64,000 nucleotides of DNA from positions 62,001 through 126,000 of the forward strand of contig CAWAYV010000049.1 of the NCBI GenBank assembly GCA_963786295.1, read 5' to 3'. This document shows positions 27,770-35,886 of this stretch, piece by piece; the first letter of the stretch is position 1; every line of letters starts with the position of its first letter. The translations under genes and the position numbers were made by a program. This DNA is from JACCZX01 sp963786295 (GTDB lineage Bacteria > Pseudomonadota > Gammaproteobacteria > Burkholderiales > Burkholderiaceae_F). Under the pieces are notes generated by a model. That model did no database searches. It saw only the letters and a list, made by a program, of their open reading frames with translations, and was not told where the DNA came from.

Positions 27770-28888
27770 TTGAGTCTGGCAACTGACCGCATCGAACTGA
27801 ACGCCGTGGCAGACGAACCGCTGCAACCATTGCCCACGCCGGCGGAAAGTTCTATCGCTTCGGCGCCACCCTTCGAAATCAACCGGCAAGCCTTGCTGTG
27901 GGTGGCGATTATCGCGTTGATCGTTGCGGTGTTCGCGGCCGGGTATTCATACCGACAGTTGGGTAACGTCAAGCGCGAATCAGCACAGCGGTTAGCCGAG
28001 CTTCAGCAGGCGGTGACGACTGCTAACGACACTGCCAACCGCGCCGATGCCGAGGCCCGCGCAGCGCGGCAACAGGCGGCAGTGGTCGAAGCGCGTTTGG
28101 CCGAGGAGCAAGGCCAGCGCGAAGCCCTGGAGCAGCTGTATTCGGATTTGTCGCGTGGCCGCGACGAAGCCGTGCTGGTAGAAGTCGAGCGGCTGATTAC
28201 GGTTGCGGCGCAGGAACTGCAACTTAGCGGCAACGTTGCCACCGCGCTGGCGGCGTTACAAACGGCCGATGCGCGGCTTTCGCGCTCGGATAACGCGCGA
28301 TTTGTGCCGCTGCGACGCATGCTGGCACGCGATATCGAGCGTTTGAAAGCGGCGCCCGCAGTCGACTTCACCGGTATGGCGTTGAAGCTCGATCAGCTCG
28401 CCTCGTCGGTCGACAGTTGGCCGTTGCTGGCTGCCGTGACTGCAGCGCCAACACCGGCAACGGCAAGCACGGCTGATTCGACCGTGCCGTCGACCCCATC
28501 CGGGTGGTGGCAGCGGCAGTGGCGCGCATTGCTGAGCGAGCTCGGCGAATATCGCGATCTGGTTCGCATTCGCCATGTTGATTCACCGGAATCGGTATTG
28601 CTCGACGCTCAGCAGCAAACGCTGGTGCGGCAGCAGCTGCGGTTGCGGCTGCTTAACGCGCGGCAGGCGCTGCTGGCGCGTAACGATCGGCTCTTTCGCG
28701 CCGATCTTTCCGAAGCGCAGGCTTTAATGGCGCGTTATGTCGACCTTCGATCCGGACCAGCGGCCGGCGCTCTTGCGCTGATGAAACAGCTCGCGTCGAC
28801 GGCTTTGTCAGTCGAACTGCCGACCATCAGCGACAGCATGGCCGCAGTTCGCGCGGTGCGAACTCCGCCCGTTTCGCCGGGCCGTTAG
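27770..28888 (+). CDS. hemX: HemX-like membrane protein (uroporphyrinogen-III C-methyltransferase-like family)
   Basis: 372 residues: a cytosolic Pro-rich N-terminus, one membrane helix (about 42-62, LLWVAIIALIVAVFAAGYSY), a long coiled coil (about 65-130, rich in Ala, Glu and Arg), then the HemX domain with LLSELGEYRDLVRIRHVD and LRLRLLNARQALLARNDRLFRADL. Despite its database name, the family lacks methyltransferase motifs; a role in regulating or scaffolding tetrapyrrole synthesis is presumed. Reading starts at TTG 27770; GTG 27806 is an alternative. It sits between hemD and hemY as expected. Confidence 0.92.
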   Translation: MSLATDRIELNAVADEPLQPLPTPAESSIASAPPFEINRQALLWVAIIALIVAVFAAGYSYRQLGNVKRESAQRLAELQQAVTTANDTANRADAEARAARQQAAVVEARLAEEQGQREALEQLYSDLSRGRDEAVLVEVERLITVAAQELQLSGNVATALAALQTADARLSRSDNARFVPLRRMLARDIERLKAAPAVDFTGMALKLDQLASSVDSWPLLAAVTAAPTPATASTADSTVPSTPSGWWQRQWRALLSELGEYRDLVRIRHVDSPESVLLDAQQQTLVRQQLRLRLLNARQALLARNDRLFRADLSEAQALMARYVDLRSGPAAGALALMKQLASTALSVELPTISDSMAAVRAVRTPPVSPGR

Positions 28889-28902
28889 CAGCGGGAGCCA
28901 TC

Positions 28903-30165
28903 GTGCGTTGGCTGAGTTCGGCGCTATTGCTCGCACTGCTTGCGGCGTTCACCGCGCTGTTTTTGAGGATCAATGTCGGCAACGTTGCGCTGTTCGTGCC
29001 GCCGTATCGCATCGACGTTTCGGTGAATCTCGCGCTGCTCGCGCTGGTGCTGTTGCTGAGTGCTGTTTACTGGGTTGCGCGAGTAGTTCAAAAGATGGCC
29101 GATTTTCCGGAGCAAGTGCGCTTGTACCGTGCCCGCCGCGAGGAGATTGGGGCCAACCGGGCGTTGGTCGAATCGGTCAAGAATTTTTTCGAGGGCCGAT
29201 TCGCGCGCGCCGAGAAATCTGCGCGCGCTGCGCAGTCATCGAGCTTGACTGCGGGTATGGCAGCGTTGGTCGGGGCGCGCGCGGCGCATCGGATGCAGGA
29301 ATACTCGCGGCGCGACGAGTGGCTCGACCTTGCCGGGCTCGATGCCGACATCGAAACGGCGCGGCTCGTGGTGAGCGCAGAGATGCTGACCGAGCAACGC
29401 GAGAACGATGCGGCACTGTCTGCGATCAATCGGTTGCAGGGTGAAGGCCGCCGGCACATTCATGCGATGCGAATTGCGTTGAGCGCCAATTTGCAGTCCG
29501 GGCGCTGGGATGAAGCGCTGAAGGCGGTGCGACTGCTCGAAAAGAGAAATGCGCTGCACCCCGTGCTGTCGCGCAGGCTCAAGTTCACGATATACCGCGA
29601 GTTGTTCAAAGCGCAGAGCACTGACGCGGCGGCGCTGGAAGCGATGTGGCGCTCGGTGCCCGAAGCGGAGCGGCAGTCGCCGGAAATTGCACTCGAAGCG
29701 GCGCGATTGTTCAACGAGTCGGATGCCGAGCTTGGCCGCTTAGCGGCTGAAGCGATCGAGGCGGCGCTGCAGCAGTCACCCGCGGCGTGGGATGACTCGT
29801 CGCTGCGCCTGCTCGATGAATATGCACGCGCACAAATGTTGTCGCCACGCGATCAACTGGAGCGTGTGGAAGCGTGGCTAAAGGCGGCCCCTCCGACTGG
29901 CCCGATCCGCGCCGGATTGCTGCGCGCCGCGGGACTGATCTGCCTGCGGCAACAATTGTGGGGCAAGTCGAAAGCGTATTTGCTTGAAAGTTTGGCGGCT
30001 GACAGGGACGCGTCGACGCTTCTCGCGCTCGCGCGCCTGGCCGACGCGATCGGCGACGAGCGCGAAGCCGCGTCGTACTTCAAGGACGCCGCGATCGCGT
30101 TCGCGAAGACATCGACTTCGATGGCAGATTCGCCGGCAGCTGTTTGGCGCACCGCTCAACGCTAA
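28903..30165 (+). CDS. hemY: HemY-like TPR membrane protein
   Basis: Proteobacterial HemY, 420 residues from GTG 28903 with GCGGGAG upstream. Two N-terminal membrane helices (about 4-24 and 40-62) and a conserved linker (RARREEIGANRALVESVKNFFEGRFARAEKSARAA) lead into a helical repeat region resembling TPRs. This is not the Gram-positive protoporphyrinogen oxidase also called HemY. In E. coli, HemX/HemY are linked to heme production, with unclear mechanism. Last gene of the hem operon; no terminator is evident in the following 50 bases. Confidence 0.92.
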   Translation: MRWLSSALLLALLAAFTALFLRINVGNVALFVPPYRIDVSVNLALLALVLLLSAVYWVARVVQKMADFPEQVRLYRARREEIGANRALVESVKNFFEGRFARAEKSARAAQSSSLTAGMAALVGARAAHRMQEYSRRDEWLDLAGLDADIETARLVVSAEMLTEQRENDAALSAINRLQGEGRRHIHAMRIALSANLQSGRWDEALKAVRLLEKRNALHPVLSRRLKFTIYRELFKAQSTDAAALEAMWRSVPEAERQSPEIALEAARLFNESDAELGRLAAEAIEAALQQSPAAWDDSSLRLLDEYARAQMLSPRDQLERVEAWLKAAPPTGPIRAGLLRAAGLICLRQQLWGKSKAYLLESLAADRDASTLLALARLADAIGDEREAASYFKDAAIAFAKTSTSMADSPAAVWRTAQR

Positions 30166-30217
30166 CCAGACTCCCCTGACAGATTTAGGACTTCAGGCAC
30201 GCGAACGGAACACGCGC

Positions 30218-30763
30218 CTACAGTGGAAAACTTGCGAATACCAGCAGCATCAGCCCACTCGAGATCGTGAGCGACACGGCCACGTGCTCGGGTGACTCGC
30301 TGTACGCGAGGCCGAGCAGCCTGCGGTTGCCGCTGGCCCACCATCCGCAGCTAATGACAAAGGCAATCGCAAACAGCAAAATGCCCGGCAACAATACGAG
30401 CGTCACACCCGCGACATACATCGGAACCGAACCGATGATCGCCACTGCGACGCCTCGTAGCCAGCGCCGCGGCCGCGAATAAATCTTCAACAACGCAGCG
30501 CCCACCAGCCCTTGCACGATGGGCGCGATCGTGAGTCCGATCCATAGCGCGACGAACGGTTGCCAGCCGCGGTTGCGCTGTACGGCGTAACCGAAGGTGT
30601 AGTCCCAATCGGTATTGAAAAAGCGGACGCCAATCTCGCTCGCGACTGCAACGACGAACGCACCCACGAGCGCCAAGACCATCAGCGCGATCGTCAAACG
30701 CCGGTCGCCGAGCAACGGCTCTACCGCGCTCCACCAAACTTCAGGATCGGAGAACCTCTTCAT
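30218..30763 (-). CDS. Integral membrane protein, Yip1-like, function unknown
   Basis: 181 residues from ATG 30763 (MKRFSDPEVWWSAVEP); the frame opens to 30901, but that part crosses a terminator. Five or so hydrophobic helices. A charged cytosolic start and the LLKIYSRPRRWLRGVAVAIIGSVPMYV segment recall the small Yip1-family inner-membrane proteins of proteobacteria; this family call is tentative. Transcribed separately from the symporter operon upstream, whose terminator ends about 40 bases before this start. Convergent with hemY. Confidence 0.75.
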   Translation of the reverse strand: MKRFSDPEVWWSAVEPLLGDRRLTIALMVLALVGAFVVAVASEIGVRFFNTDWDYTFGYAVQRNRGWQPFVALWIGLTIAPIVQGLVGAALLKIYSRPRRWLRGVAVAIIGSVPMYVAGVTLVLLPGILLFAIAFVISCGWWASGNRRLLGLAYSESPEHVAVSLTISSGLMLLVFASFPL

Positions 30764-30800
30764 CTTGGGTACGACTATGGGCGGGTTGGGCAGTTCGGTC

Positions 30801-30827
30801 AAAAAAAAGCCCGCGATAACGCGGGCT
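30801..30827 (-). terminator. Rho-independent terminator of the symporter operon
   Basis: Read on the minus strand: AGCCCGCG, loop TTAT, CGCGGGCT, then eight T (30801-30808 on the plus strand are A). Perfect 8-bp stem, 21 bases after the symporter stop at 30849. It closes the long minus-strand cluster coming from 41.4 kb. Confidence 0.93.
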
Positions 30828-30848
30828 CTAAAAGGTGTCGTATGACGA

Positions 30849-32930
30849 TCAAGTGCCGACCGTGCTGACTGTGTCGCCACGCAGGTGCGGATAGCGAACA
30901 TGCTCGACCAGCTCTTGCGTCTGTTTATCGGGCTCCGGCGTCAGCAGGCTGACGATGATGATCGTGATCAGGCCTATAGGCAGTCCGAACATCCCTGCTG
31001 AGATCGGGTTCAGTCCGAACCACAGATCCATTTTCGGCACGCCCATGTTGGTGAAGAACGGGTAGGTGCGAAGCATGTAGTAGATGCAAACGCCCAGCCC
31101 CGCCGTCATGCCGACGATCGCCCCCCACTTGGTTGCGCGCTTCCAGAACACGCCCAGCACCAGCGGCGGGAAGAACGCTGAGGCCGCGAGCGAGAACGCC
31201 GCGCCCACCAGGAACAAGATGTCTCCCGGCTTCAGCGATGTAACAAACGCCGCCACGATCGCAACCACGACCAACAGCACCTTGGACAGCGTGACGCGGA
31301 ATTTGGTCGAAGCCGAGGGGTCGATCATCTTGTAGTACAGGTCGTGCGACAGGGCGTTCGAGATCGTCAGCAGTAACCCGTCCGCAGTTGAGAGCGCGGC
31401 CGCCAGACCTCCCGCGGCGACCAGGCCAGAAACCACATAGGGCAACCCGGCAATCTCCGGAGTAGCAAGCACGATCAGGTCACCTCCGATCACGATCTCG
31501 GCCAGCTGCACGATGCCATCTCGATTGACGTCAGTGATGTTCAACAAAGTCGGATCGACGGTCGCCCACGATGCAGCCCACGCAGGCAGCGCAGCGAAGC
31601 TGCTGCCGACCAGGTTGGTGTAGACGTCGTACTTGGCCAGCACTGCCAGACACGGCGCGGTGAAGTACAGCAGGAAGATGAAGAACAACGACCAGAAGAC
31701 CGAGTCGCGCGCCTGCTGAACACTCGGGGTCGTGTAGTAGCGCATCAGGATGTGCGGCAGCGCAGCCGTGCCGAACATCATGCAGAACACGATACCTATG
31801 AAGTTCAACCGCGCGGTATCGCGCGCCTCCTCAGTCGCTCCAGGATACGGCAGGCCGTGCGGGCGCGGTGGTGCAGCGCGCGCGACGAGAGCCTTGTCCT
31901 TAGCGACCGACGCCTTCCATTTCTCGACGTCGGTCGGATACTCCGTCAGTAATTTCTGCACCGGGTCAATTCTCGCCGCGGGCGCATTAGCCGCCCGAAG
32001 ATCGGCGACTTCCTTCTCGAGCTGCGCGCGACGGTCGGCATGCGCTTTCACCGCGTCCTTTTCTGCCGCGGTGGCGGCAGCCACTCGGTCCCTGTAGATC
32101 TTGCGCACGTCAGCTTCCGCCGGATCGGCGAGGATTTTCTTCTCGACCACCGCCAGCTTTTCCATCGTCTGCCCGTAAGCAAACTGAGGCACAGGGAAGC
32201 CGGTGTATCTGACGCCAAGCCAGACGACCGGAGTCATATAAGCGATGATCAGGATGATGTATTGCGCGACCTGCGTCCAGGTCACCGCGCGCATCCCGCC
32301 GAGCATCGAGCACACCAGAATCCCGGCCAGGCCGACGAACACGCCGACCTCAAACGCGAGTCCGGTAAAGCGGCTCGTGATCAGACCCACGCCGTAGATC
32401 TGCGCGACGACGTAGACGAAAGAACACGTGATCGCCGAGATGATGCCGATCGAGCGGATGATGTTGCCGCCATAACGGGCACCAAGAAAATCCGGAATCG
32501 TGAACTGGCCGAACTTGCGCAGATACGGCGCCAACAGAAACGCCACCAGGCAATAGCCGCCGGTCCACCCCATCACGAACGACAATCCATCGTAGCCGGA
32601 CAGATACAGCGTGCCCGCCATGCCGATGAATGACGCGGCGCTCATCCAGTCGGCGCCGGTCGCCATGCCGTTGAAGAGTGCCGGAACGCGCCGGCCTGCC
32701 ACGTAGTACTCGGCGACGTCCGCGGTGCGGCTCATGATGCCGATGCCCGCGTACAGCGCGATCGTGGCGAACAGGAAGCAGTAACCGATCCACTGGCGCG
32801 ACAGCCCTAGCTGCTCGGCGACAGCGAGCACGAGCAGAAAGACGAGGAAGCCGCCGGTGTACCAGGTGTAGTACTTCCGAAGCTGGTTGAAGAAAGCGCG
32901 ATTGGCGCTAATGGACGTGGCAGCCATCAC
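30849..32930 (-). CDS. Sodium:solute symporter, ActP/VC_2705-like (probable acetate/organic acid uptake)
   Basis: 693-residue symporter, longer than E. coli ActP (about 550). SSS family marks: ADVAEYYVAGRRVPALFNGMATGADWMSAASFIGMAG, YGGNIIRSIG, and SGLVAAGGLAAALSTADGLLLTISNALSHDLYY. A charged insert of about 120 residues (roughly 251-372, Ala/Lys/Glu-rich and likely coiled coil) splits the membrane core, and residues 467-478 (DVNRDGIVQLAE) match a calcium-binding EF-hand loop. An ATGA overlap couples it to the DUF4212 gene. Pairing with DUF4212 and a symporter-kinase supports uptake of acetate or a related acid; the substrate is inferred. Confidence 0.93.
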   Translation of the reverse strand: MMAATSISANRAFFNQLRKYYTWYTGGFLVFLLVLAVAEQLGLSRQWIGYCFLFATIALYAGIGIMSRTADVAEYYVAGRRVPALFNGMATGADWMSAASFIGMAGTLYLSGYDGLSFVMGWTGGYCLVAFLLAPYLRKFGQFTIPDFLGARYGGNIIRSIGIISAITCSFVYVVAQIYGVGLITSRFTGLAFEVGVFVGLAGILVCSMLGGMRAVTWTQVAQYIILIIAYMTPVVWLGVRYTGFPVPQFAYGQTMEKLAVVEKKILADPAEADVRKIYRDRVAAATAAEKDAVKAHADRRAQLEKEVADLRAANAPAARIDPVQKLLTEYPTDVEKWKASVAKDKALVARAAPPRPHGLPYPGATEEARDTARLNFIGIVFCMMFGTAALPHILMRYYTTPSVQQARDSVFWSLFFIFLLYFTAPCLAVLAKYDVYTNLVGSSFAALPAWAASWATVDPTLLNITDVNRDGIVQLAEIVIGGDLIVLATPEIAGLPYVVSGLVAAGGLAAALSTADGLLLTISNALSHDLYYKMIDPSASTKFRVTLSKVLLVVVAIVAAFVTSLKPGDILFLVGAAFSLAASAFFPPLVLGVFWKRATKWGAIVGMTAGLGVCIYYMLRTYPFFTNMGVPKMDLWFGLNPISAGMFGLPIGLITIIIVSLLTPEPDKQTQELVEHVRYPHLRGDTVSTVGT

Positions 32931-33190
32931 TCGTCTCCCTCTTCGACGTTGTACTCCAGATCAAGCTTGCGCATCCTCTTGGCGTACACGTAAATGAGGA
33001 CGACATAGATGATCAGCGACCCCTGTGCGGCCATGTAAAACGACAGCGGCCAGCCAAAGAAATTGATCTCGGCCAGCGGGCGCGCGTACCACGCCATCAC
33101 GTACGTAACGACGAACCAGATAGCGAGGAGCACTGCGGTGAGCCGCAGATTCTTGTGCCAATACTCATTATGTTTTGTGGTGAGCTGCAT
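32927..33190 (-). CDS. DUF4212 small membrane subunit of a sodium:solute symporter
   Basis: 87 residues with two membrane helices (about 17-37 and 50-70) and the family words NLRLTAVLLAIWFVVTYVMAWYAR and FFGWPLSFYMAAQGSLIIYVVLIYVYAKRM. DUF4212 proteins are encoded beside VC_2705-type symporters and are taken to be their small subunit. Strong AAGGAG ribosome site before the start; its end overlaps the symporter start (ATGA, 32927-32930). Confidence 0.94.
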   Translation of the reverse strand: MQLTTKHNEYWHKNLRLTAVLLAIWFVVTYVMAWYARPLAEINFFGWPLSFYMAAQGSLIIYVVLIYVYAKRMRKLDLEYNVEEGDE

Positions 33191-33220
33191 GCTTTCTCCT
33201 TGTGATATTTATCCCCTGCA

Positions 33221-33880
33221 CTAGCTTGCTGCGGCGGTGGTGTCCTCCGTCGGTTGTAAATCTCTTCGATTGCTGACTGAATGCGGCACGGTTTGCTCGA
33301 GATCGCGCTTCAGCGTCGCTGCGAACTTCGGCTCGAACTGGGTCAGCTCCTGATACATCTTCCACGCTTCCTCGCTGCGGCCGAGGTGATGGTAGGTCAT
33401 GCCGAGCTGATAGTAACCATAAGGACTGAAATGTTGCAGCTTGATGTTGCGTTTAAGCGCAGGCACTGCCTCTTGCAGGCGCCCTTGGCGTATAAGCACC
33501 AGGCCGAGTCCGTACCAGGCGCGATCCAGTGTCGGCTTTAGGTCCACTGCCCGGCGGAAGCAGCGTTCCGCCTCCTCTAACTCATCGCGCTGATCGTGAA
33601 TGAAGCCCAGGTTGAACCAGCCGTCGGCGTGCTGTGGATGGATCGCCACCAGTTCACGAAACTCGCGGATCGCGGCGGCCTGATCGCCAGCCGTCGCATA
33701 CAGGTTGCCGATAACTGAACGGGCATACGCATCTGCCGGGTCAACGCGAAGAATTTTGCGAAACACCTCGATTGCCTGGGCGTTGCGCTTGAACAGAAGC
33801 GCCGTATGCGCGCGCCGAACCAGCCACCATTTGGTGAGTGCGCGCTTGACAAACGTTATTGGGGTGCCGGCGGGTTCCAT
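33221..33880 (-). CDS. TPR-repeat protein
   Basis: About 219 residues from ATG 33880; the frame opens at 33928 but would then overlap the upstream gene by 73 bases rather than 25. At least four TPR units, with clear ones at AYARSVIGNLYATAGDQAAAIREFRELVAIHP, ADGWFNLGFIHDQRDELEEAERCFRRAVDLKP and PYGYYQLGMTYHHLGRSEEAWKMYQELTQFEP. No signal peptide is evident. It is probably a protein-interaction adaptor within the symporter operon; the partner is unknown. Confidence 0.85.
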   Translation of the reverse strand: MEPAGTPITFVKRALTKWWLVRRAHTALLFKRNAQAIEVFRKILRVDPADAYARSVIGNLYATAGDQAAAIREFRELVAIHPQHADGWFNLGFIHDQRDELEEAERCFRRAVDLKPTLDRAWYGLGLVLIRQGRLQEAVPALKRNIKLQHFSPYGYYQLGMTYHHLGRSEEAWKMYQELTQFEPKFAATLKRDLEQTVPHSVSNRRDLQPTEDTTAAAS

Positions 33881-34191
33881 GTGGCAGCCCATTTTGCGCA
33901 GCCTGCTTGATTGACTTGTGCCTTGCATGCTTCTCGATGTTCGAACCCCAGCCAGAAATACGCAAAAAACAAAATCATGAATGCACCGATCGGTATGTGC
34001 CGATCGAGCACGACCTTCGGCGTCACCAAGCGAACCAGCTTGACGACCGGACGCGCAATCAACTCAAACAACCGATAGAGCAGGTTGTCGGCGCGCCTAC
34101 GCCAGTTAAATACTCCGACCAGAAATTGGCCAAGCAGGGCCAGTCCTGCCACGCCCACCAGTGTTTGCGCCACCAACCAGTAAAACGCCAT
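33856..34191 (-). CDS. Small two-helix membrane protein, function unknown
   Basis: 111 residues from ATG 34191 (MAFYWLVAQTLVGVAGLALLGQFLVGVFN). Two hydrophobic helices (about 4-27 and 68-84) flank a conserved-looking amphipathic stretch RLFELIARPVVKLVRLVTPKVVLDRHIPIG. The short C-terminus has two cysteines (EACK and GCAK). It overlaps the TPR gene, suggesting coupled translation. About 230 bases without a gene separate it from the DUF294 gene upstream. Not assigned to a known family with certainty. Confidence 0.75.
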   Translation of the reverse strand: MAFYWLVAQTLVGVAGLALLGQFLVGVFNWRRRADNLLYRLFELIARPVVKLVRLVTPKVVLDRHIPIGAFMILFFAYFWLGFEHREACKAQVNQAGCAKWAATWNPPAPQ

Positions 34192-34422
34192 CACCTTCCT
34201 AATCCGCGCCGCGTGCGATTGTGATGGTAGTGCTCCACCGCGTCCAGCTTTTGGCCACTGATGTTGCCGCCGACTTACGCGTGCTGTACCGCGCGCCATT
34301 GACGCAGAGCACAACGGCGTTTATGCCGCCGTTCGTCTGCCAGGTTGTTGTGCATGCCCCACGCCCATGCGCGGCGTGAACGAAAACGTGCTAGACGAAG
34401 TCGTTGACGTCGATCAGGGTTC

Positions 34423-35886
34423 TCACAACTGATATTCGAGCTGCAGGCGCTGCTGCAGCTTGCGCGCCTGCTTGAACGCTTCCTTCAGAATCAGACGATC
34501 CAGTTCGTTCAGTTTGTCGGGATTGATGCGGTTTGCCGCACCCGGCGGCGCGCCCGCGTACTGATTCCTGAGGCGCAGCGACTGGATGAAGAAGAACGCG
34601 TCAACAATGGCGCGTACGTCCTCACTGCCGAGACGCGTCGACGATGCCGCCACCTGCAGGCGCCGTGCCGTGTTCGTGTCCGGGATGCCGTGCGCAAGTG
34701 CCAGTACGCGTGCTGCATCGACGAACAGGCGCGCTCCCTGGTTCTTGAGGTCGAGCGTTTTCGGGAATTCCTTCGGACTCTGGTACGAAAAGTCCCGGAT
34801 AACGCCGAGGGGTGGGGACTGCAGCAGCGCATTTTCGGTCAACATGCGCAGGAACGGACGGCTCGCGGCCGTGGTTTTCAGCAGCCTCTTTTTGAGCTGC
34901 TCTCCGAGCGCCTGCGCGCCATAGAGCGGCCGCAAGTCGAAAAAAATCGAGGCATTGAGAAGCGCTTCGGGTTCAGGATTGCTGATCCAGGCGCCGAAGT
35001 GATGGCGCCACTCATCGAGCGACATGCACCACTGTGGGTTGCCCGCCATGATGTTTCCCTTGCACAGCGGGAAGCCGCAGGCATCGAGACGCTGATTGAC
35101 CAGGCGCGCGAACGGGACAAAGGCTTCGCGCAGCAACGCAGCATCGCCGGGCTCTTTCGCCTCGAACACGATGCCGTTGTCCTGATCGGTGGCGAGCGTC
35201 TGCTCGAGCCGCCCCTCGGAGCCGAAGGCGAGCCAGCACCAAGGAGCGTCAGGCAGCTCGATCTCGTCGATCGTCAGCTCGATGACGCGCGTCGTGACCA
35301 GATCGTTCAGCGTCGAGACAAACTGGTTAAGCACCTCGGCGCCAACGCCCTGCGCCAGCAGGTGCTTCGCCAGGCGCTGCGTGTCTTCGGCGCAATGCAC
35401 AAGCGAGGCGATATCCGGGCTGCGAGCAATCTCGCGCTGCAGCTCCTGCACGCCGGGCCGCTTCAGCTCAAACAGCTGCGCCTGCGAAACGAGCCCGGCA
35501 AGCTTGCCCTGCTCATCGGTCACGACAATATGGCTGATGCCGTGCCGCGCCATTGCGGTCGCAGCCTGATGGGCGGTAGCGTCCGTTTTCAGCGTGACGA
35601 CTCCGGCCGTCATCACTGACAGCACCGGCTCTTCGAGGTCGCCATCTACCAGTGTTACGCGCCGCAGCAAGTCCTTAAGCGTGAAGATGCCAAGCGGGAT
35701 GCGTGTCTGCGGGTCTGTGACTACGATCGAATCCACATTTTTTTGCGCCATCATTTGCAGCGCCCCGCGCACCGAACCATCAAGCGGCGCTACCAGCGGA
35801 TCGCTCACCATCAGCGCGGAAAGCGGGCTGTGCATTGTCGGCAGATCGAGCTGGGACAGCTCCGCCGCTGTGATTTGCGCGTTCAA
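34423..35886 (-). CDS. CBS-domain / DUF294 putative nucleotidyltransferase
   Basis: 487 residues. Two CBS domains (about 20-140: ALQMMAQKNVDSIVVTD, MARHGISHIVVTDEQGKLAGLVS) form an adenine-nucleotide sensing module. A DUF294 domain follows with the polymerase-beta-like motif FGSEGRLEQTLATDQDNG (about 222-239), resembling the uridylyltransferase part of GlnD, and a C-terminal DUF294_C helical region. Proteins of this type sit next to acetate permeases in many proteobacteria and are suspected regulators; target and reaction are unproven. Its start overlaps the exonuclease-fusion stop by 4 bases, so the two are translationally coupled. Confidence 0.92.
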   Translation of the reverse strand: MNAQITAAELSQLDLPTMHSPLSALMVSDPLVAPLDGSVRGALQMMAQKNVDSIVVTDPQTRIPLGIFTLKDLLRRVTLVDGDLEEPVLSVMTAGVVTLKTDATAHQAATAMARHGISHIVVTDEQGKLAGLVSQAQLFELKRPGVQELQREIARSPDIASLVHCAEDTQRLAKHLLAQGVGAEVLNQFVSTLNDLVTTRVIELTIDEIELPDAPWCWLAFGSEGRLEQTLATDQDNGIVFEAKEPGDAALLREAFVPFARLVNQRLDACGFPLCKGNIMAGNPQWCMSLDEWRHHFGAWISNPEPEALLNASIFFDLRPLYGAQALGEQLKKRLLKTTAASRPFLRMLTENALLQSPPLGVIRDFSYQSPKEFPKTLDLKNQGARLFVDAARVLALAHGIPDTNTARRLQVAASSTRLGSEDVRAIVDAFFFIQSLRLRNQYAGAPPGAANRINPDKLNELDRLILKEAFKQARKLQQRLQLEYQL

